Counted from the stretch's first letter, positions 53,979 to 62,971 are shown. The stretch is DNA of 64,000 bases from Anderseniella sp. (GCA_030626025.1 DAOUPT010000010.1:1-64000); one strand, 5' to 3'. The notes: generated by a model not told the origin, from the letters alone. Numbers and translations: made by a program.

Positions 53979-56858
53979 TTATGCTCTGGTTATTTTGCAA
54001 AGAGACGCTTTTGTCTCTTGCATCTGGGTGACTGAATCATAGCCATAAGTCATGGCGGTATTGGCCGCCTCGCCCAGGACATATGGATCTGCCCCTTCGG
54101 GATATTTGGATCTTCGATCCTCTCCCTGGAAGTGCCCGCCAAAGTGGAAAGGCAAGAAAGCAACGCCCTTGCCGACCCGTTCGGTCAACATGGCTTTGAC
54201 TTTGATTTTGCTCTTTTCAGGCGTTTCGACCCAGACCATTTCACCTTCCCGGATGCCGAGATCATTGGCATCGGCTATATTGATTTCAACAAACATGTCC
54301 TGTTGAAGCTCAGCCAGCCACGGGTTGGAGCGACTTTCATCACCGCCACCTTCATACTCAACCAGACGGCCCGAGGTCAAAATGATCGGGTAGTTCTTGG
54401 AGTAATCATTTTTCTGGATAGATGCATACAGAGTCGGCAGGCGATAGGCCCTTTTGTCGTCATAGGTTGCGTATTTATCCATCAAATCACGACGGTTGGT
54501 GTAGAGCGGTTCACGGTGGGTCGGGATTGGATCAGGGAAGTTCCACACCACGGTACGCGCTTTGGCGTTACCGAACGGTGCACAACCATGCTTGATCGCC
54601 ACCCGCTGGATACCACCGGTTAGATCAACTTTCCAGTTGGTCTTGTCACCAGCCAGACCTTCGATGAAGGTGCGTTCGGTGTCGGTGAGGTCTTTGTCCC
54701 AGCCAAGTTTTTTCAACATGGCCATGGTGAACTCGGGATAACCATCCTTGATTTCGGAATCAACCGGATACGACCCGTCAGCCAGCAGGTTCTCGCTGCC
54801 CCATTTTTCAGGAGATTTGAGACCAAAACGATTGCGGAAACAAAGTCCGCCTTCGGCAACTGGTTTTGAAGGATCATACAGGTTTGGTGTTCCTGGATGT
54901 TTGATATCGCCGGTTCCCCAACAGGGCCAGGGCAAACCATAATACTCACCATCAAGCGGTCCGCCTCTGGCTTGCAATGTGGTTTTATCAAAGGTGTGCT
55001 GATACTTCATGTGGGCTTTCAGGCGTTCGGGTGTTTGCCCGGTATAGCCGATTGTCCACATGCCCTTGTTGAACTCACGGGTCACATCTTCAATCAATGG
55101 CTCATCATTGTTGATGGCGATGTGCTTGAACATCTCATCAGCAAAGCCGAGCTTCTTGGCGAATTTGTACATGATCGTGTGATCAGGCAGGGATTCAAAT
55201 ACCGGCTCGATAACTTTTTCGCGCCATTGCAATGAGCGGTTTGAAGCGGTGACTGAACCGTAAGTTTCATACTGGGTTGAGGCCGGCAGGAGATATACAC
55301 CGTCCTTGCGGTCATGCATAACAGCAGACACGGTTGGATATGGATCGATGACCACCATGAGATCAAGTTTCTCCATGGCTTTTTTCATTTCCACACCGCG
55401 GGTTTGCGAGTTGGGTGCATGCCCCCAGAAAACCATACCACGAACGTTGTCGGGCTGGTCTATGTTGCCTTTGTCTTCAAGCACACCGTCAATCCAGCGT
55501 GACACCGGAATGCCTTTGGACTGCATGAGTTTTTCAGAAGCGAAATTGCCTTTGAGATATTCATAATCTACATCCCAAACGCGGGCCCAATGTTTCCATG
55601 AACCTTTTTTGAGGCCATAATAGCCAGGCAATGAATGTGACAGGACACAGAAGTCTGTTGCACCTTGCACATTGTCGTGGCCGCGGAAGATGTTGGCGCC
55701 ACCACCGGACTTGCCAATATTACCAAGTGCGAGCTGCAAGATGCAGTATGCACGGGTGTTATTGTTACCGGTTGTGTGCTGGGTTCCACCCATGCACCAG
55801 ATCAGCGTGCCGGGGCGGTTGTTGGCCAGTGTCCGTGCAACGCGCTTTAACTGCCTGCCCGGAATGCCGGTAACCCGCTCGGTTTCTTCAGGTGTCCATT
55901 TTGCCACTTCTTCCTTGACGTATTGAAGACCCCAGACGCGCTGGCGGATATATTCCTTGTCTTCCCATCCGTTTTCAAAGATGTGCCACAAAATACCCCA
56001 AACCACAGGTACGTCAGTTCCCGGGCGCATGCGCACAAATTCGGTCGCTTTAGCCGCGGTTCTGGTAAAGCGCGGGTCAACAACAATCAACGGAGCGTTG
56101 TTGTTTTCCTTGGCTTTCATCAGATGTTGCATGGCAACCGGATGAGCTTCGGTCGGGTTGGACCCGAACAGGATCATGCTTTTTGATTTGTGAATGTCAT
56201 TATAGGAGTTTGTCATCGCCCCATAGCCCCAGGTGTTTGCTACACCGGCAACTGTGGTTGAGTGACAGATACGGGCCTGATGGTCACCATTGTTGGAGCC
56301 CCAGAACGCATATAACTTACGGAACAGATATGCCTGCTCATTGTTATGCTTGGCAGAACCGAGCCAGTAAACTGAATCGGGGCCGGATGTCTTTTTGATA
56401 TCAAGCATCTTGTCGCCAATTTCATTTATGGCGTCATCCCAGCTGATGCGCTTCCATTTGCCATCAACCAGTTTTGTCGGATATTTCAATCGGCGATCAC
56501 CGTGCGCAGCTTCGCGAGCCGCTGCTCCTTTGGCACAATGGGCACCAAGGTTAAAGGGTGAATCAAAGCCAGGTTCCTGACCAATCCACACACCGTTTTG
56601 CACTTCGGCCATCACCGTACAGCCAACTGAACAGTTGGTGCATACAGATTTCTTTAATTCAACTTTTGCGTCAGAACCTGCCGCATGTGCTTTTTGCACC
56701 CGGCCACCTGCCAATGTTGCTGCAGCACCAATGCCGCCAACTGCCAGGCCTGATCTTTTCAAAAAGGTTCTTCGATCAACAGTACCTTTCGTCATCTCTT
56801 TAAGAGCTGATGACAGTCGAGGGCCATTCGCAACCGCGCCTATCTTCTTTCTTAACAT
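53979..56858 (-). CDS. fdhA: Formate dehydrogenase alpha subunit, TAT-exported, Cys type
   Basis: The catalytic subunit oxidises formate to CO2 in the periplasm using a bis-pterin Mo or W cofactor. The 959 residues start with a TAT signal (DRRTFLKRSGLAVGGIG) and a [4Fe-4S] site at Cys73, Cys76, Cys80 and Cys108. The metal ligand is Cys198 in DHQARICHSTTVAG, where E. coli FdnG has selenocysteine. The C-terminal cofactor domain (ILTSGRLVEYEGGG) is complete. AGGGAGA precedes the ATG. The tungstate transporter encoded nearby suggests tungsten, which is inference. It sits with fdhB and fdhC on the same strand. Confidence 0.96.
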   Translation of the reverse strand: MLRKKIGAVANGPRLSSALKEMTKGTVDRRTFLKRSGLAVGGIGAAATLAGGRVQKAHAAGSDAKVELKKSVCTNCSVGCTVMAEVQNGVWIGQEPGFDSPFNLGAHCAKGAAAREAAHGDRRLKYPTKLVDGKWKRISWDDAINEIGDKMLDIKKTSGPDSVYWLGSAKHNNEQAYLFRKLYAFWGSNNGDHQARICHSTTVAGVANTWGYGAMTNSYNDIHKSKSMILFGSNPTEAHPVAMQHLMKAKENNNAPLIVVDPRFTRTAAKATEFVRMRPGTDVPVVWGILWHIFENGWEDKEYIRQRVWGLQYVKEEVAKWTPEETERVTGIPGRQLKRVARTLANNRPGTLIWCMGGTQHTTGNNNTRAYCILQLALGNIGKSGGGANIFRGHDNVQGATDFCVLSHSLPGYYGLKKGSWKHWARVWDVDYEYLKGNFASEKLMQSKGIPVSRWIDGVLEDKGNIDQPDNVRGMVFWGHAPNSQTRGVEMKKAMEKLDLMVVIDPYPTVSAVMHDRKDGVYLLPASTQYETYGSVTASNRSLQWREKVIEPVFESLPDHTIMYKFAKKLGFADEMFKHIAINNDEPLIEDVTREFNKGMWTIGYTGQTPERLKAHMKYQHTFDKTTLQARGGPLDGEYYGLPWPCWGTGDIKHPGTPNLYDPSKPVAEGGLCFRNRFGLKSPEKWGSENLLADGSYPVDSEIKDGYPEFTMAMLKKLGWDKDLTDTERTFIEGLAGDKTNWKVDLTGGIQRVAIKHGCAPFGNAKARTVVWNFPDPIPTHREPLYTNRRDLMDKYATYDDKRAYRLPTLYASIQKNDYSKNYPIILTSGRLVEYEGGGDESRSNPWLAELQQDMFVEINIADANDLGIREGEMVWVETPEKSKIKVKAMLTERVGKGVAFLPFHFGGHFQGEDRRSKYPEGADPYVLGEAANTAMTYGYDSVTQMQETKASLCKITRA

Positions 56859-57003
56859 GGAGTATTCTCCCTAGAATTGTAATGCCCTGTTAGCACTACA
56901 TTTTTGATTTTGCCATTTTGGTTTTGCCTGGCATGTTTTTCATTTTCTCAGGCGCTAATAACCATTGTGAAAACCAGTGAATGAATTCCTGAAACCGCAG
57001 ATT

Positions 57004-57189
57004 TTAAAATCTTGCCAATTCGTAGACTTTCTTCACATGATCTGTTTCTGAATAGCCAGTTGACTCATGAGGGTTAACCTCATCAGCTGCCACCGTTTGC
57101 GCACTTGCAGTTGCTGCAACAGCACCCGCAGCACCAAAACCGGCCCACTTCAAAAACGAACGACGATCTGTCGCTGGTTTGTCAGACAT
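57004..57189 (-). CDS. Formate dehydrogenase region TAT-target peptide
   Basis: A 61-residue protein whose first half is a TAT signal (DRRSFLKWAGFGAAGAVAAT), followed by a short tail ending in VKKVYELARF. Such tiny TAT-target proteins regularly precede fdhA in proteobacteria; their job is unclear. A full AAGGAGGT ribosome site lies before the ATG. It is 68 bp downstream of the TorD-like gene and 145 bp before fdhA, all on the same strand. Confidence 0.88.
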   Translation of the reverse strand: MSDKPATDRRSFLKWAGFGAAGAVAATASAQTVAADEVNPHESTGYSETDHVKKVYELARF

Positions 57190-57257
57190 ATTGTCACCTC
57201 CTTCTTTCTTGATGCAGGTGGCGTCTCGCAACACCTGCGCTTCGTTAAACACCAAAA

Positions 57258-57971
57258 TCAGGTCATCTCAAATGCATCCTGTTCAATTTTCATGAACAAG
57301 CGGCCAATGGTTCCAAGCGGTGCATACAAAACAGAATATTTGGCGCCTTCCAGATCAGTAAAGAAATGGCTGGCCCAGGAATTTATGTGATTGTCGAAAA
57401 AAGTCTTTTGTTGATCAAGCGAAAATGGGGCACCATAGGCACCCTCAATCAGTCCGGCCATCATTTCAAGCACAGAAGCGATATGATCTTCGGGTTCTTT
57501 CAAATCTGCAACCCGCTCAATCCCTGCTTTGGCCATGTCTGCGCGTAGAATTGCCAATGGTTTTTCATTGAGAAACCCGGTTTGATAATAAGAACCAAAG
57601 GGTAAAAGCTCGCCACGGGTGACGCCGATGAAGAGATCGTGAAACTCTGTCTCAACGGTTGTGGTGTCCAGTTTTTGCGCCACTTGTGAAAAATTACTGA
57701 TTGCGCGGCCAAACTCACCCTCATCTCCTTTGAGGTCGGCAGCAATCTGTAAACTGTCATTGTCTGGTGGGCTGGATAAAAAAACCGCGAGCAACCGATA
57801 AATTTGCGCACGCATCTGGTCTTCCGTTGTCAGTAAAGCTGCTTCCGGTGATGCCGCTACTTCGGATTCCTTATGGTTTTCAGCCGTTTGCACTTGTGGC
57901 GCCTCTCCCATATGCGATTTATGCTTTGTATGGTTTTTGTCAGTATGCATCCATTTGCGACAATCTGACAT
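57258..57971 (-). CDS. TorD/DmsD family molybdoenzyme chaperone
   Basis: The 237-residue cytosolic helical protein would bind the TAT signal of FdhA and hold it until the cofactor is inserted. Family stretches are IYRLLAVFLSSPPDNDSL, LPFGSYYQTGFLNEKPLA and a later FFDNHINSWASHFFTDLE. The N-terminal 45 residues are polar and not conserved, so the true start may be Met8 or Met21. It is the first gene of the leftward fdh unit, and its start lies 71 bp from the divergent fdhD. The promoters for both sides must share this gap. Confidence 0.85.
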   Translation of the reverse strand: MSDCRKWMHTDKNHTKHKSHMGEAPQVQTAENHKESEVAASPEAALLTTEDQMRAQIYRLLAVFLSSPPDNDSLQIAADLKGDEGEFGRAISNFSQVAQKLDTTTVETEFHDLFIGVTRGELLPFGSYYQTGFLNEKPLAILRADMAKAGIERVADLKEPEDHIASVLEMMAGLIEGAYGAPFSLDQQKTFFDNHINSWASHFFTDLEGAKYSVLYAPLGTIGRLFMKIEQDAFEMT

Positions 57972-58042
57972 AATACTAAAGTAGCATATCGCAAATTTAA
58001 TCGGTTAGGGCTTTATAGCGCTTTGAAATGTGAGGATTTGAG

Positions 58043-58858
58043 TTGAAAGAATTCCTTCTAGCACCGGAACCTGATCACCCGGAATTATCGGTTCCGGTCA
58101 CTGGTATTGATCAGGATGGTGTTGCAACTGATGTTTCGGTTGTCACCGAGCGACCCCTGACACTGTTTCTGAACGGACAGGAGATTGTCACCATGATGAC
58201 AATCGGTGATCACCCTGACTTGCTGGCAGTGGGCTATCTGCTGAACCAGAATATGGTGCGTTCGGATGATGAAATTACCGCCATTGATCATGACAAAGAT
58301 ATTGACACAATTGTTGTACGAACCAAACGCAAAACAGATTATGAAGAGAAGTTGAAAAAGAAAACCCAAACCTCAGGTTGTGCGCAAGGGACTGTTTTCG
58401 GTGATATTATGGAAGAGTTTGATGATATCAAACTCAATAAAAATGCTGTGGTTAAAACCTCGTGGTTGTATGATCTACAAAAGAAAATCAACACGGTCCC
58501 TTCGCTCTATCTCAAGGCCGGGGCCATTCATGGGTGCGTGCTGTGTCAGGAAAACAAACCCTTGATTTATGTTGAGGATGTTGGACGCCACAATGCTGTG
58601 GACAAAATAGCCGGGTACATGTTTTTGAATAAGATTCATGCAGGTGACAAATCATTTTATACGACCGGTCGCCTGACCAGTGAAATGGTTATTAAAACGG
58701 CAAAAATGGGTATTCCGATTTTGCTATCGAGATCAGGATTTACCGCCTGGGGCGTTGATTTGGCCCGTCAGGTGAGCATGACACTAATCGGGCGCATGCG
58801 GGGCAAACGTTTTGTCGTACTGTCCGGGCAGGAAAGAGTTGAATTTGACCATGACTAA
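58043..58858 (+). CDS. fdhD: Formate dehydrogenase sulfur carrier FdhD
   Basis: FdhD sulfurates the molybdenum/tungsten cofactor, an essential step for formate dehydrogenase activity. The 271 residues include the central GCAQGTVFGDIMEE, an AIHGCVLCQENK stretch and VEDVGRHNAVDKIAGYM. E. coli FdhD uses Cys121 and Cys124 in a CxxC; here the first position is Cys (CAQG) and the second is not, a variant also found in other bacteria. The start is TTG with GAGGA upstream. It overlaps mobB by 8 bp and is divergent from the torD-like gene. Confidence 0.93.
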   Translation: MKEFLLAPEPDHPELSVPVTGIDQDGVATDVSVVTERPLTLFLNGQEIVTMMTIGDHPDLLAVGYLLNQNMVRSDDEITAIDHDKDIDTIVVRTKRKTDYEEKLKKKTQTSGCAQGTVFGDIMEEFDDIKLNKNAVVKTSWLYDLQKKINTVPSLYLKAGAIHGCVLCQENKPLIYVEDVGRHNAVDKIAGYMFLNKIHAGDKSFYTTGRLTSEMVIKTAKMGIPILLSRSGFTAWGVDLARQVSMTLIGRMRGKRFVVLSGQERVEFDHD

Positions 58859-59372
58859 AAACAAAGCTGAAAACCGTCCGCCAATTTTTGGCATTATCGG
58901 CTGGAAAGATTCAGGCAAAACCACTTTGGTCGAGCGCTTGATTGAAGAGTTCACCATACGCGGTCTCACTGTTTCAGCCATCAAACATGCTCACCATTCG
59001 TTCGAAATTGATCATGAGCATCGTGATTCCTACAAGTTTCGTTCTGCGGGTGCACGGCGCACCGCCATCGTTTCACGCAACCGCTGGGCGATGATCCATG
59101 AATTGCGTACCGAAAAAGAACCATCGCTTGATGAGGTGATCGACCATATTGGTGCCTGTGACCTGATTCTGATTGAAGGATATAAATGGGCAGAATTTGA
59201 TAAAATTGAAGTTCGTAATCCGGCCAATGGCAAACCAGATTTGGCCCCCGATGACAAGCATATCATCGCGGTGGCCTTTCAGGGTGAGGCACAAGAAACC
59301 GGCCTTCCAGGCTTTCATGTTGACGAAATCGCCAAAATAGCTGATTTTATTAAAGGGCATTTGGAGATGTAG
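58851..59372 (+). CDS. mobB: Molybdopterin-guanine dinucleotide biosynthesis protein MobB
   Basis: MobB is a GTP-binding adaptor that assists MobA in making the MGD form of the cofactor. The 173 residues show the P-loop GWKDSGKTTLVERLIEEF, then AIKHAHHSFEIDHEHRDSYK and LILIEGYKWAEFDKIEV. The ATG lies inside the end of fdhD, so translation is coupled. A cytochrome c gene follows 2 bp after the stop. mobA is not in the window. Confidence 0.93.
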   Translation: MTKNKAENRPPIFGIIGWKDSGKTTLVERLIEEFTIRGLTVSAIKHAHHSFEIDHEHRDSYKFRSAGARRTAIVSRNRWAMIHELRTEKEPSLDEVIDHIGACDLILIEGYKWAEFDKIEVRNPANGKPDLAPDDKHIIAVAFQGEAQETGLPGFHVDEIAKIADFIKGHLEM

Positions 59373-59374
59373 GA

Positions 59375-59743
59375 ATGAATTACCGCTTTGCCATGACGCT
59401 TCTCATCGTGTTTGCGTTTCAGACAATCGCGACCATGGCAGATGCGGTAAAAGACGGCAGGACTGCCGCGCAAGATCATTGCAGTCGTTGCCATGTGATT
59501 GGCGACTACAATCCCAATGGCGGTATTTCTTCTACCCCGTCATTTCAATTGCTGGTAAATGCGTTGAAAGATTATCAGGAACGCTTTGATACGTTCTATG
59601 CCCGCCCGCCTCATCCGGCGGTGATCATTATCCAGGGGATCAAAAAACGCGATGACTTGCCTTATAATGCCGCGCCGGTGAAACTTACGCTCAAGGATGT
59701 TGAGAATATTGCCGCCTTTGCCAAAACGCTTAAAAAGAAATAA
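59375..59743 (+). CDS. Small c-type cytochrome without a Met ligand
   Basis: A 122-residue periplasmic monoheme protein. A signal peptide (about 1-23, ending ATMADA) precedes the heme motif CSRCHVIGDYN at about residues 36-40. There is no methionine after the heme motif, so the sixth ligand cannot be Met; the His in ARPPHPAVIII is the obvious candidate. Bis-His coordination or an open site would make a low-potential or reactive heme. AGGA precedes the ATG. It follows mobB by 2 bp, so it belongs to the fdhD-mobB unit, and it may accept electrons in the formate pathway. Confidence 0.85.
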   Translation: MNYRFAMTLLIVFAFQTIATMADAVKDGRTAAQDHCSRCHVIGDYNPNGGISSTPSFQLLVNALKDYQERFDTFYARPPHPAVIIIQGIKKRDDLPYNAAPVKLTLKDVENIAAFAKTLKKK

Positions 59744-59745
59744 CC

Positions 59746-60051
59746 CTATTTAACCTCGCGGACAATATCGGTATCGGCCAGATGTTGCCGCAGCATTTCA
59801 GTATATTGCTTGACCATGTGCTCGACGTATTCCTCGTGGTTGTCGACCTCTAAAATTGCGTTGGCGACATAGGCATTGTAGCGGGCGGCAGCAAACAGGA
59901 ATGCCAGATGCAGGTCGGTGGCCTGCACATTTTTGTTTTCCCGGTTGGCCACATCAATGAATTTATCGGCCGTTTTCAGGAAGGCAGTGGTATCCAGTTC
60001 GCCTTGCTTGCGGGCCAGGCGTCGTTCATTTCTACTTCTCTTGTCTTCCAT
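59746..60051 (-). CDS. DUF3144-like small protein
   Basis: The 101-residue helical, soluble protein has FLKTADKFIDVANRENKN and LAFLFAAARYNAYVANAIL, which resemble the DUF3144 family of unknown function. The N-terminal part is very basic (RSRNERRLARKQ). It is convergent with the cytochrome c gene (2 bp between stops) and divergent from tupB, 118 bp away. No link with formate or tungsten is known. Confidence 0.68.
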   Translation of the reverse strand: MEDKRSRNERRLARKQGELDTTAFLKTADKFIDVANRENKNVQATDLHLAFLFAAARYNAYVANAILEVDNHEEYVEHMVKQYTEMLRQHLADTDIVREVK

Positions 60052-60169
60052 AGTTTTCCCTGTTTTGTATTGATTTGGGCCACAAGTCTAAAGTCTTGCT
60101 GGCTAGTTGATCTGGCTGTACTATACGATAATTATAAGAAAAACATAATTCAGTCAGTGGAGAGTCATA

Positions 60170-60877
60170 TTGGGAGAAATCGGGCAGGCATTTGCAATCG
60201 CATTTGATCTGGTGTTCTCACTGGACCGTAATCTGTTTGCCATCGTGCTTTTATCTCTCAAAGTCTCTCTTACGGCCGTCATCATTGCCTGCATTTTAGG
60301 CTTTGGGCTGGGTGCCGGTCTGGCTTCCCTACGGTTTCCCGGTCGCAAAGCGATCATCATTATGATCAATGCATTGATGGGCCTGCCGCCGGTGGTCGTT
60401 GGTTTGCTAGTTTATCTTTTATTGTCGCGTTCAGGGCCTTTTGGTGTTCTTAGTCTGCTCTACACACCAATGGCAATGATCATTGCTCAAGTCATTTTGA
60501 TTACCCCGCTTGTGGCGGCTCTATGCCTGCAATCCCTGCAAGATTTGCATTACGAGTACGATGAATTTTTTCGCTCTTTAAACCTTTCGCCGTCAAGCAA
60601 AATGAAAACCCTGTTGTGGGATGCCCGCCTGTCTTTGCTGACGGTTGCTCTGGCAGGGTTCGGGCGAGCAATATCTGAAGTTGGCGCGGTGATGATTGTC
60701 GGGGGCAATATCAATCATGTTACCCGCATTATGACGACAGCCATAGCGCTGGAAACTTCAAAGGGAACATTGGCATTGGCTCTGGCGCTAGGTATTATTC
60801 TCATTACAATCTCGGTGGCAATTAACGCTGCAGCGATGTTGATTCGCTCAACAGCAAAGCGTTATGCCCATGCTTGA
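60170..60877 (+). CDS. tupB: Tungstate ABC transporter, permease
   Basis: The permease of the high-affinity tungstate importer, 235 residues with about five hydrophobic segments. The loop that contacts the ATPase lies around EYDEFFRSLNLSPSSKMKTL, and GRAISEVGAVMIVGGNIN is the family signature near the end. The start is TTG with GGAGAG upstream. It overlaps tupC by 14 bp. The gap of 118 bp before it, shared with a divergent gene, must hold the operon promoter; no clear ModE- or TunR-like box was confirmed. Confidence 0.9.
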   Translation: MGEIGQAFAIAFDLVFSLDRNLFAIVLLSLKVSLTAVIIACILGFGLGAGLASLRFPGRKAIIIMINALMGLPPVVVGLLVYLLLSRSGPFGVLSLLYTPMAMIIAQVILITPLVAALCLQSLQDLHYEYDEFFRSLNLSPSSKMKTLLWDARLSLLTVALAGFGRAISEVGAVMIVGGNINHVTRIMTTAIALETSKGTLALALALGIILITISVAINAAAMLIRSTAKRYAHA

Positions 60878-61649
60878 CCAGATTAATGAACCACCAGCTG
60901 GGACAATAAAAAACACTATTTCGCGGTGCAGCCCCATTGTCTTTAAGAGCGTTTGCCTGGAGATTGATGGTCAACTTCTTATCAACAATATTAATTGCTC
61001 TTTCGATACCCTTGGCAAGACCGTGATCATTGGCCCAAATGGCGCTGGCAAGAGCCTGCTTTTGCGGTTAATGACCGGACTGATCAAACCAACATCGGGC
61101 AGCATAAGCGGCGGTGTGCAAAGCTCACAAGGACAATCGGAAGGCAAGCCAAGTGTGTGCTACTCACTGGTTTTTCAAAACCCGGTTCTGCTGCGCCGCT
61201 CCACTTATGAAAATATCGCCTTTGTATTGCGTGAGCAAAAATGCGGCAAAGAAGAGCTGGTAAAAAAGACCAACCTAGCTCTTAAGCTGGCAAGGCTTGA
61301 GGACCGGGCACAAACCCCGGCCCGCAGTCTGTCAGGGGGGGAACAACAGCGACTGGCTCTTGCCCGCGCGCTGGTGGTAAACCCTGCCGGTTTGTTGCTA
61401 GATGAGCCCACTGCCAGCCTTGATCCGGCCTCAACATTTATTGTTGAGGAAATGGTCAATAAGGCCAATAGAAATGGTACAAAGATTATTTTTGTTACCC
61501 ATGATATCAGACAGGCAAAGCGCATGGCTGATGATATTTTATTTGTCAATGAAGGCCGGATCCTGGTTCACAAACCGGCTCGTGCATTCTTCAAAGACCC
61601 GGAAAGCAAAAAAGCTCAAGCCTATCTTGACGGGCGCTTGCCACTTTAA
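60864..61649 (+). CDS. tupC: Tungstate ABC transporter, ATP-binding protein
   Basis: The ATPase of the tungstate importer, 261 residues: Walker A GPNGAGKSL, Q-loop SLVFQNPVLL, signature LSGGEQQRLALARA, Walker B GLLLDEPTASLDPAS and switch His FVTHDIRQAKR. The first 28 residues are polar and may include a later start, since a second ATG is two codons on. It lies between tupB, which it overlaps by 14 bp, and the DUF1244 gene 30 bp downstream. No C-terminal molybdate-sensing (MOP) domain is present. Confidence 0.9.
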   Translation: MPMLDQINEPPAGTIKNTISRCSPIVFKSVCLEIDGQLLINNINCSFDTLGKTVIIGPNGAGKSLLLRLMTGLIKPTSGSISGGVQSSQGQSEGKPSVCYSLVFQNPVLLRRSTYENIAFVLREQKCGKEELVKKTNLALKLARLEDRAQTPARSLSGGEQQRLALARALVVNPAGLLLDEPTASLDPASTFIVEEMVNKANRNGTKIIFVTHDIRQAKRMADDILFVNEGRILVHKPARAFFKDPESKKAQAYLDGRLPL

Positions 61650-61679
61650 CAACATACCTCTTGAAATGTAGGAAAACAA

Positions 61680-61979
61680 ATGGACAAACAAACTCAAACA
61701 GAACTGGAAGCTGCTGCCTATCGTGGCCTGGTGGAGCATTTACGCAAGCGCACCGATGTGCAAAATATTGACCTGATGATTCTGGCTGGTTTCTGCCGCA
61801 ATTGTCTGGCCAAATGGTATAAAAAGGCAGCTTTGGAAAACGGTATTGAAATGGATTATGCCAGCGCTCAGGAAATCGTCTACGGCATGCCTTATTCGCA
61901 ATGGAAAGATGATCACCAGCTAAAAGCAACACCAGAGCAATTGGCCTCGTTTGATGCGGCCGACAAGGCCGAAATTTGA
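61680..61979 (+). CDS. DUF1244 family protein inside the tup operon
   Basis: A 99-residue soluble helical protein of the DUF1244 family, function unknown. Family stretches are LRKRTDVQNIDLMILAGFC, FCRNCLAKWYKKAA with a CxxC pair, and GMPYSQWKDDHQ. The CxxC could bind zinc or another metal. It lies between tupC and tupA, sharing TGATG with the tupA start, so tupA translation is coupled to it. This position suggests co-expression with tungstate uptake, but no role is known. Confidence 0.85.
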   Translation: MDKQTQTELEAAAYRGLVEHLRKRTDVQNIDLMILAGFCRNCLAKWYKKAALENGIEMDYASAQEIVYGMPYSQWKDDHQLKATPEQLASFDAADKAEI

Positions 61980-62803
61980 TGAAAGTTGGAACACGACTTT
62001 TATTTGCCCTGATCGCGTTATGGGTAGTAACAGGGATACCGGCAAAGGCGTCGGACGCAAAATTTATCACTGTTCAATCTACCACATCGACTCAAAACTC
62101 AGGTCTGTTTGATTTCATACTGCCGGTGTTTAAAAAGCAAACCGGGATAAATGTCCGTGTGGTTGCCGTCGGCACCGGACAAGCTTTGAAAAATGGCCGT
62201 AACGGTGATGGAGATGTTTTGTTTGTTCATGCTAAATCGGCTGAAGAACAATTCATTGTCGGGGGGTATGGCGTCAAACGTTTTGATGTCATGTATAATG
62301 ATTTTGTTATTGTTGGCCCGGCGTCCGATCCCGCCAGGCTGGCAGAAACAAAAAATATTTTTTCGGCCTTGAAAAAAATATCTACTTCAAAGTCACTGTT
62401 TGCCTCACGCGGAGATAATTCAGGCACCCATAAAAAAGAACTGCAATTGTGGACTAAAACCGGACTCGATCCAACATTACAAAGCGGCACCTGGTATCGT
62501 GAAACCGGTTCAGGCATGGGTGCAACATTAAATGTTGCCGTTGGCATGGGCGCATACACCATGACCGACAGGGCCACCTGGATTGCTTTTGAAAACAAAG
62601 GACAAATGAAAGTTCTTAGCGAGGGTGACCCGCTGTTGTTTAATCAATACGGAGTTATGCTGGTCAATCCAAAAAAACACCCGCATGTAAAAGCAGAGCT
62701 TGGCGAGAAATTTATCAGTTGGCTGACCGACGAAAAAGGCCAAGCAACCATTGCCGCCTATAAACTAAAAGGAAAACAGTTGTTCTTTCCCAATGCCAAA
62801 TAG
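61979..62803 (+). CDS. tupA: Tungstate ABC transporter, periplasmic binding protein
   Basis: The 274-residue binding protein captures tungstate with high selectivity in the periplasm. A signal peptide (about 1-23, ending IPAKA) precedes the family signature TVQSTTSTQNSGLFDF, where TTST contacts the oxyanion. FASRGDNSGTHKKE and YRETGSGMGATLNVA are further family motifs. It is last in the operon, after DUF1244. A tungsten-specific importer next to fdh genes points to a tungsten formate dehydrogenase. Confidence 0.93.
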   Translation: MKVGTRLLFALIALWVVTGIPAKASDAKFITVQSTTSTQNSGLFDFILPVFKKQTGINVRVVAVGTGQALKNGRNGDGDVLFVHAKSAEEQFIVGGYGVKRFDVMYNDFVIVGPASDPARLAETKNIFSALKKISTSKSLFASRGDNSGTHKKELQLWTKTGLDPTLQSGTWYRETGSGMGATLNVAVGMGAYTMTDRATWIAFENKGQMKVLSEGDPLLFNQYGVMLVNPKKHPHVKAELGEKFISWLTDEKGQATIAAYKLKGKQLFFPNAK

Positions 62804-62971
62804 GAGCACTTTCCGGGACAGATAAATTTAGTCGGATTTGCACGCTATAGCCTTGCATGAAAAAATGATGACCTGTTACATAGACCGCAAATGGACAACG
62901 CCAAAAACCCGCGCGCCAAAGAGTTTCTTGCAGCCATTCATTGCAACCAGTGGCTAAGGACCAGTTTCACT

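Noticed and set aside
56259-56273. Selenocysteine at the FdhA active site
   Set aside because: The codon at residue 198 encodes Cys, and the frame needs no UGA read-through.
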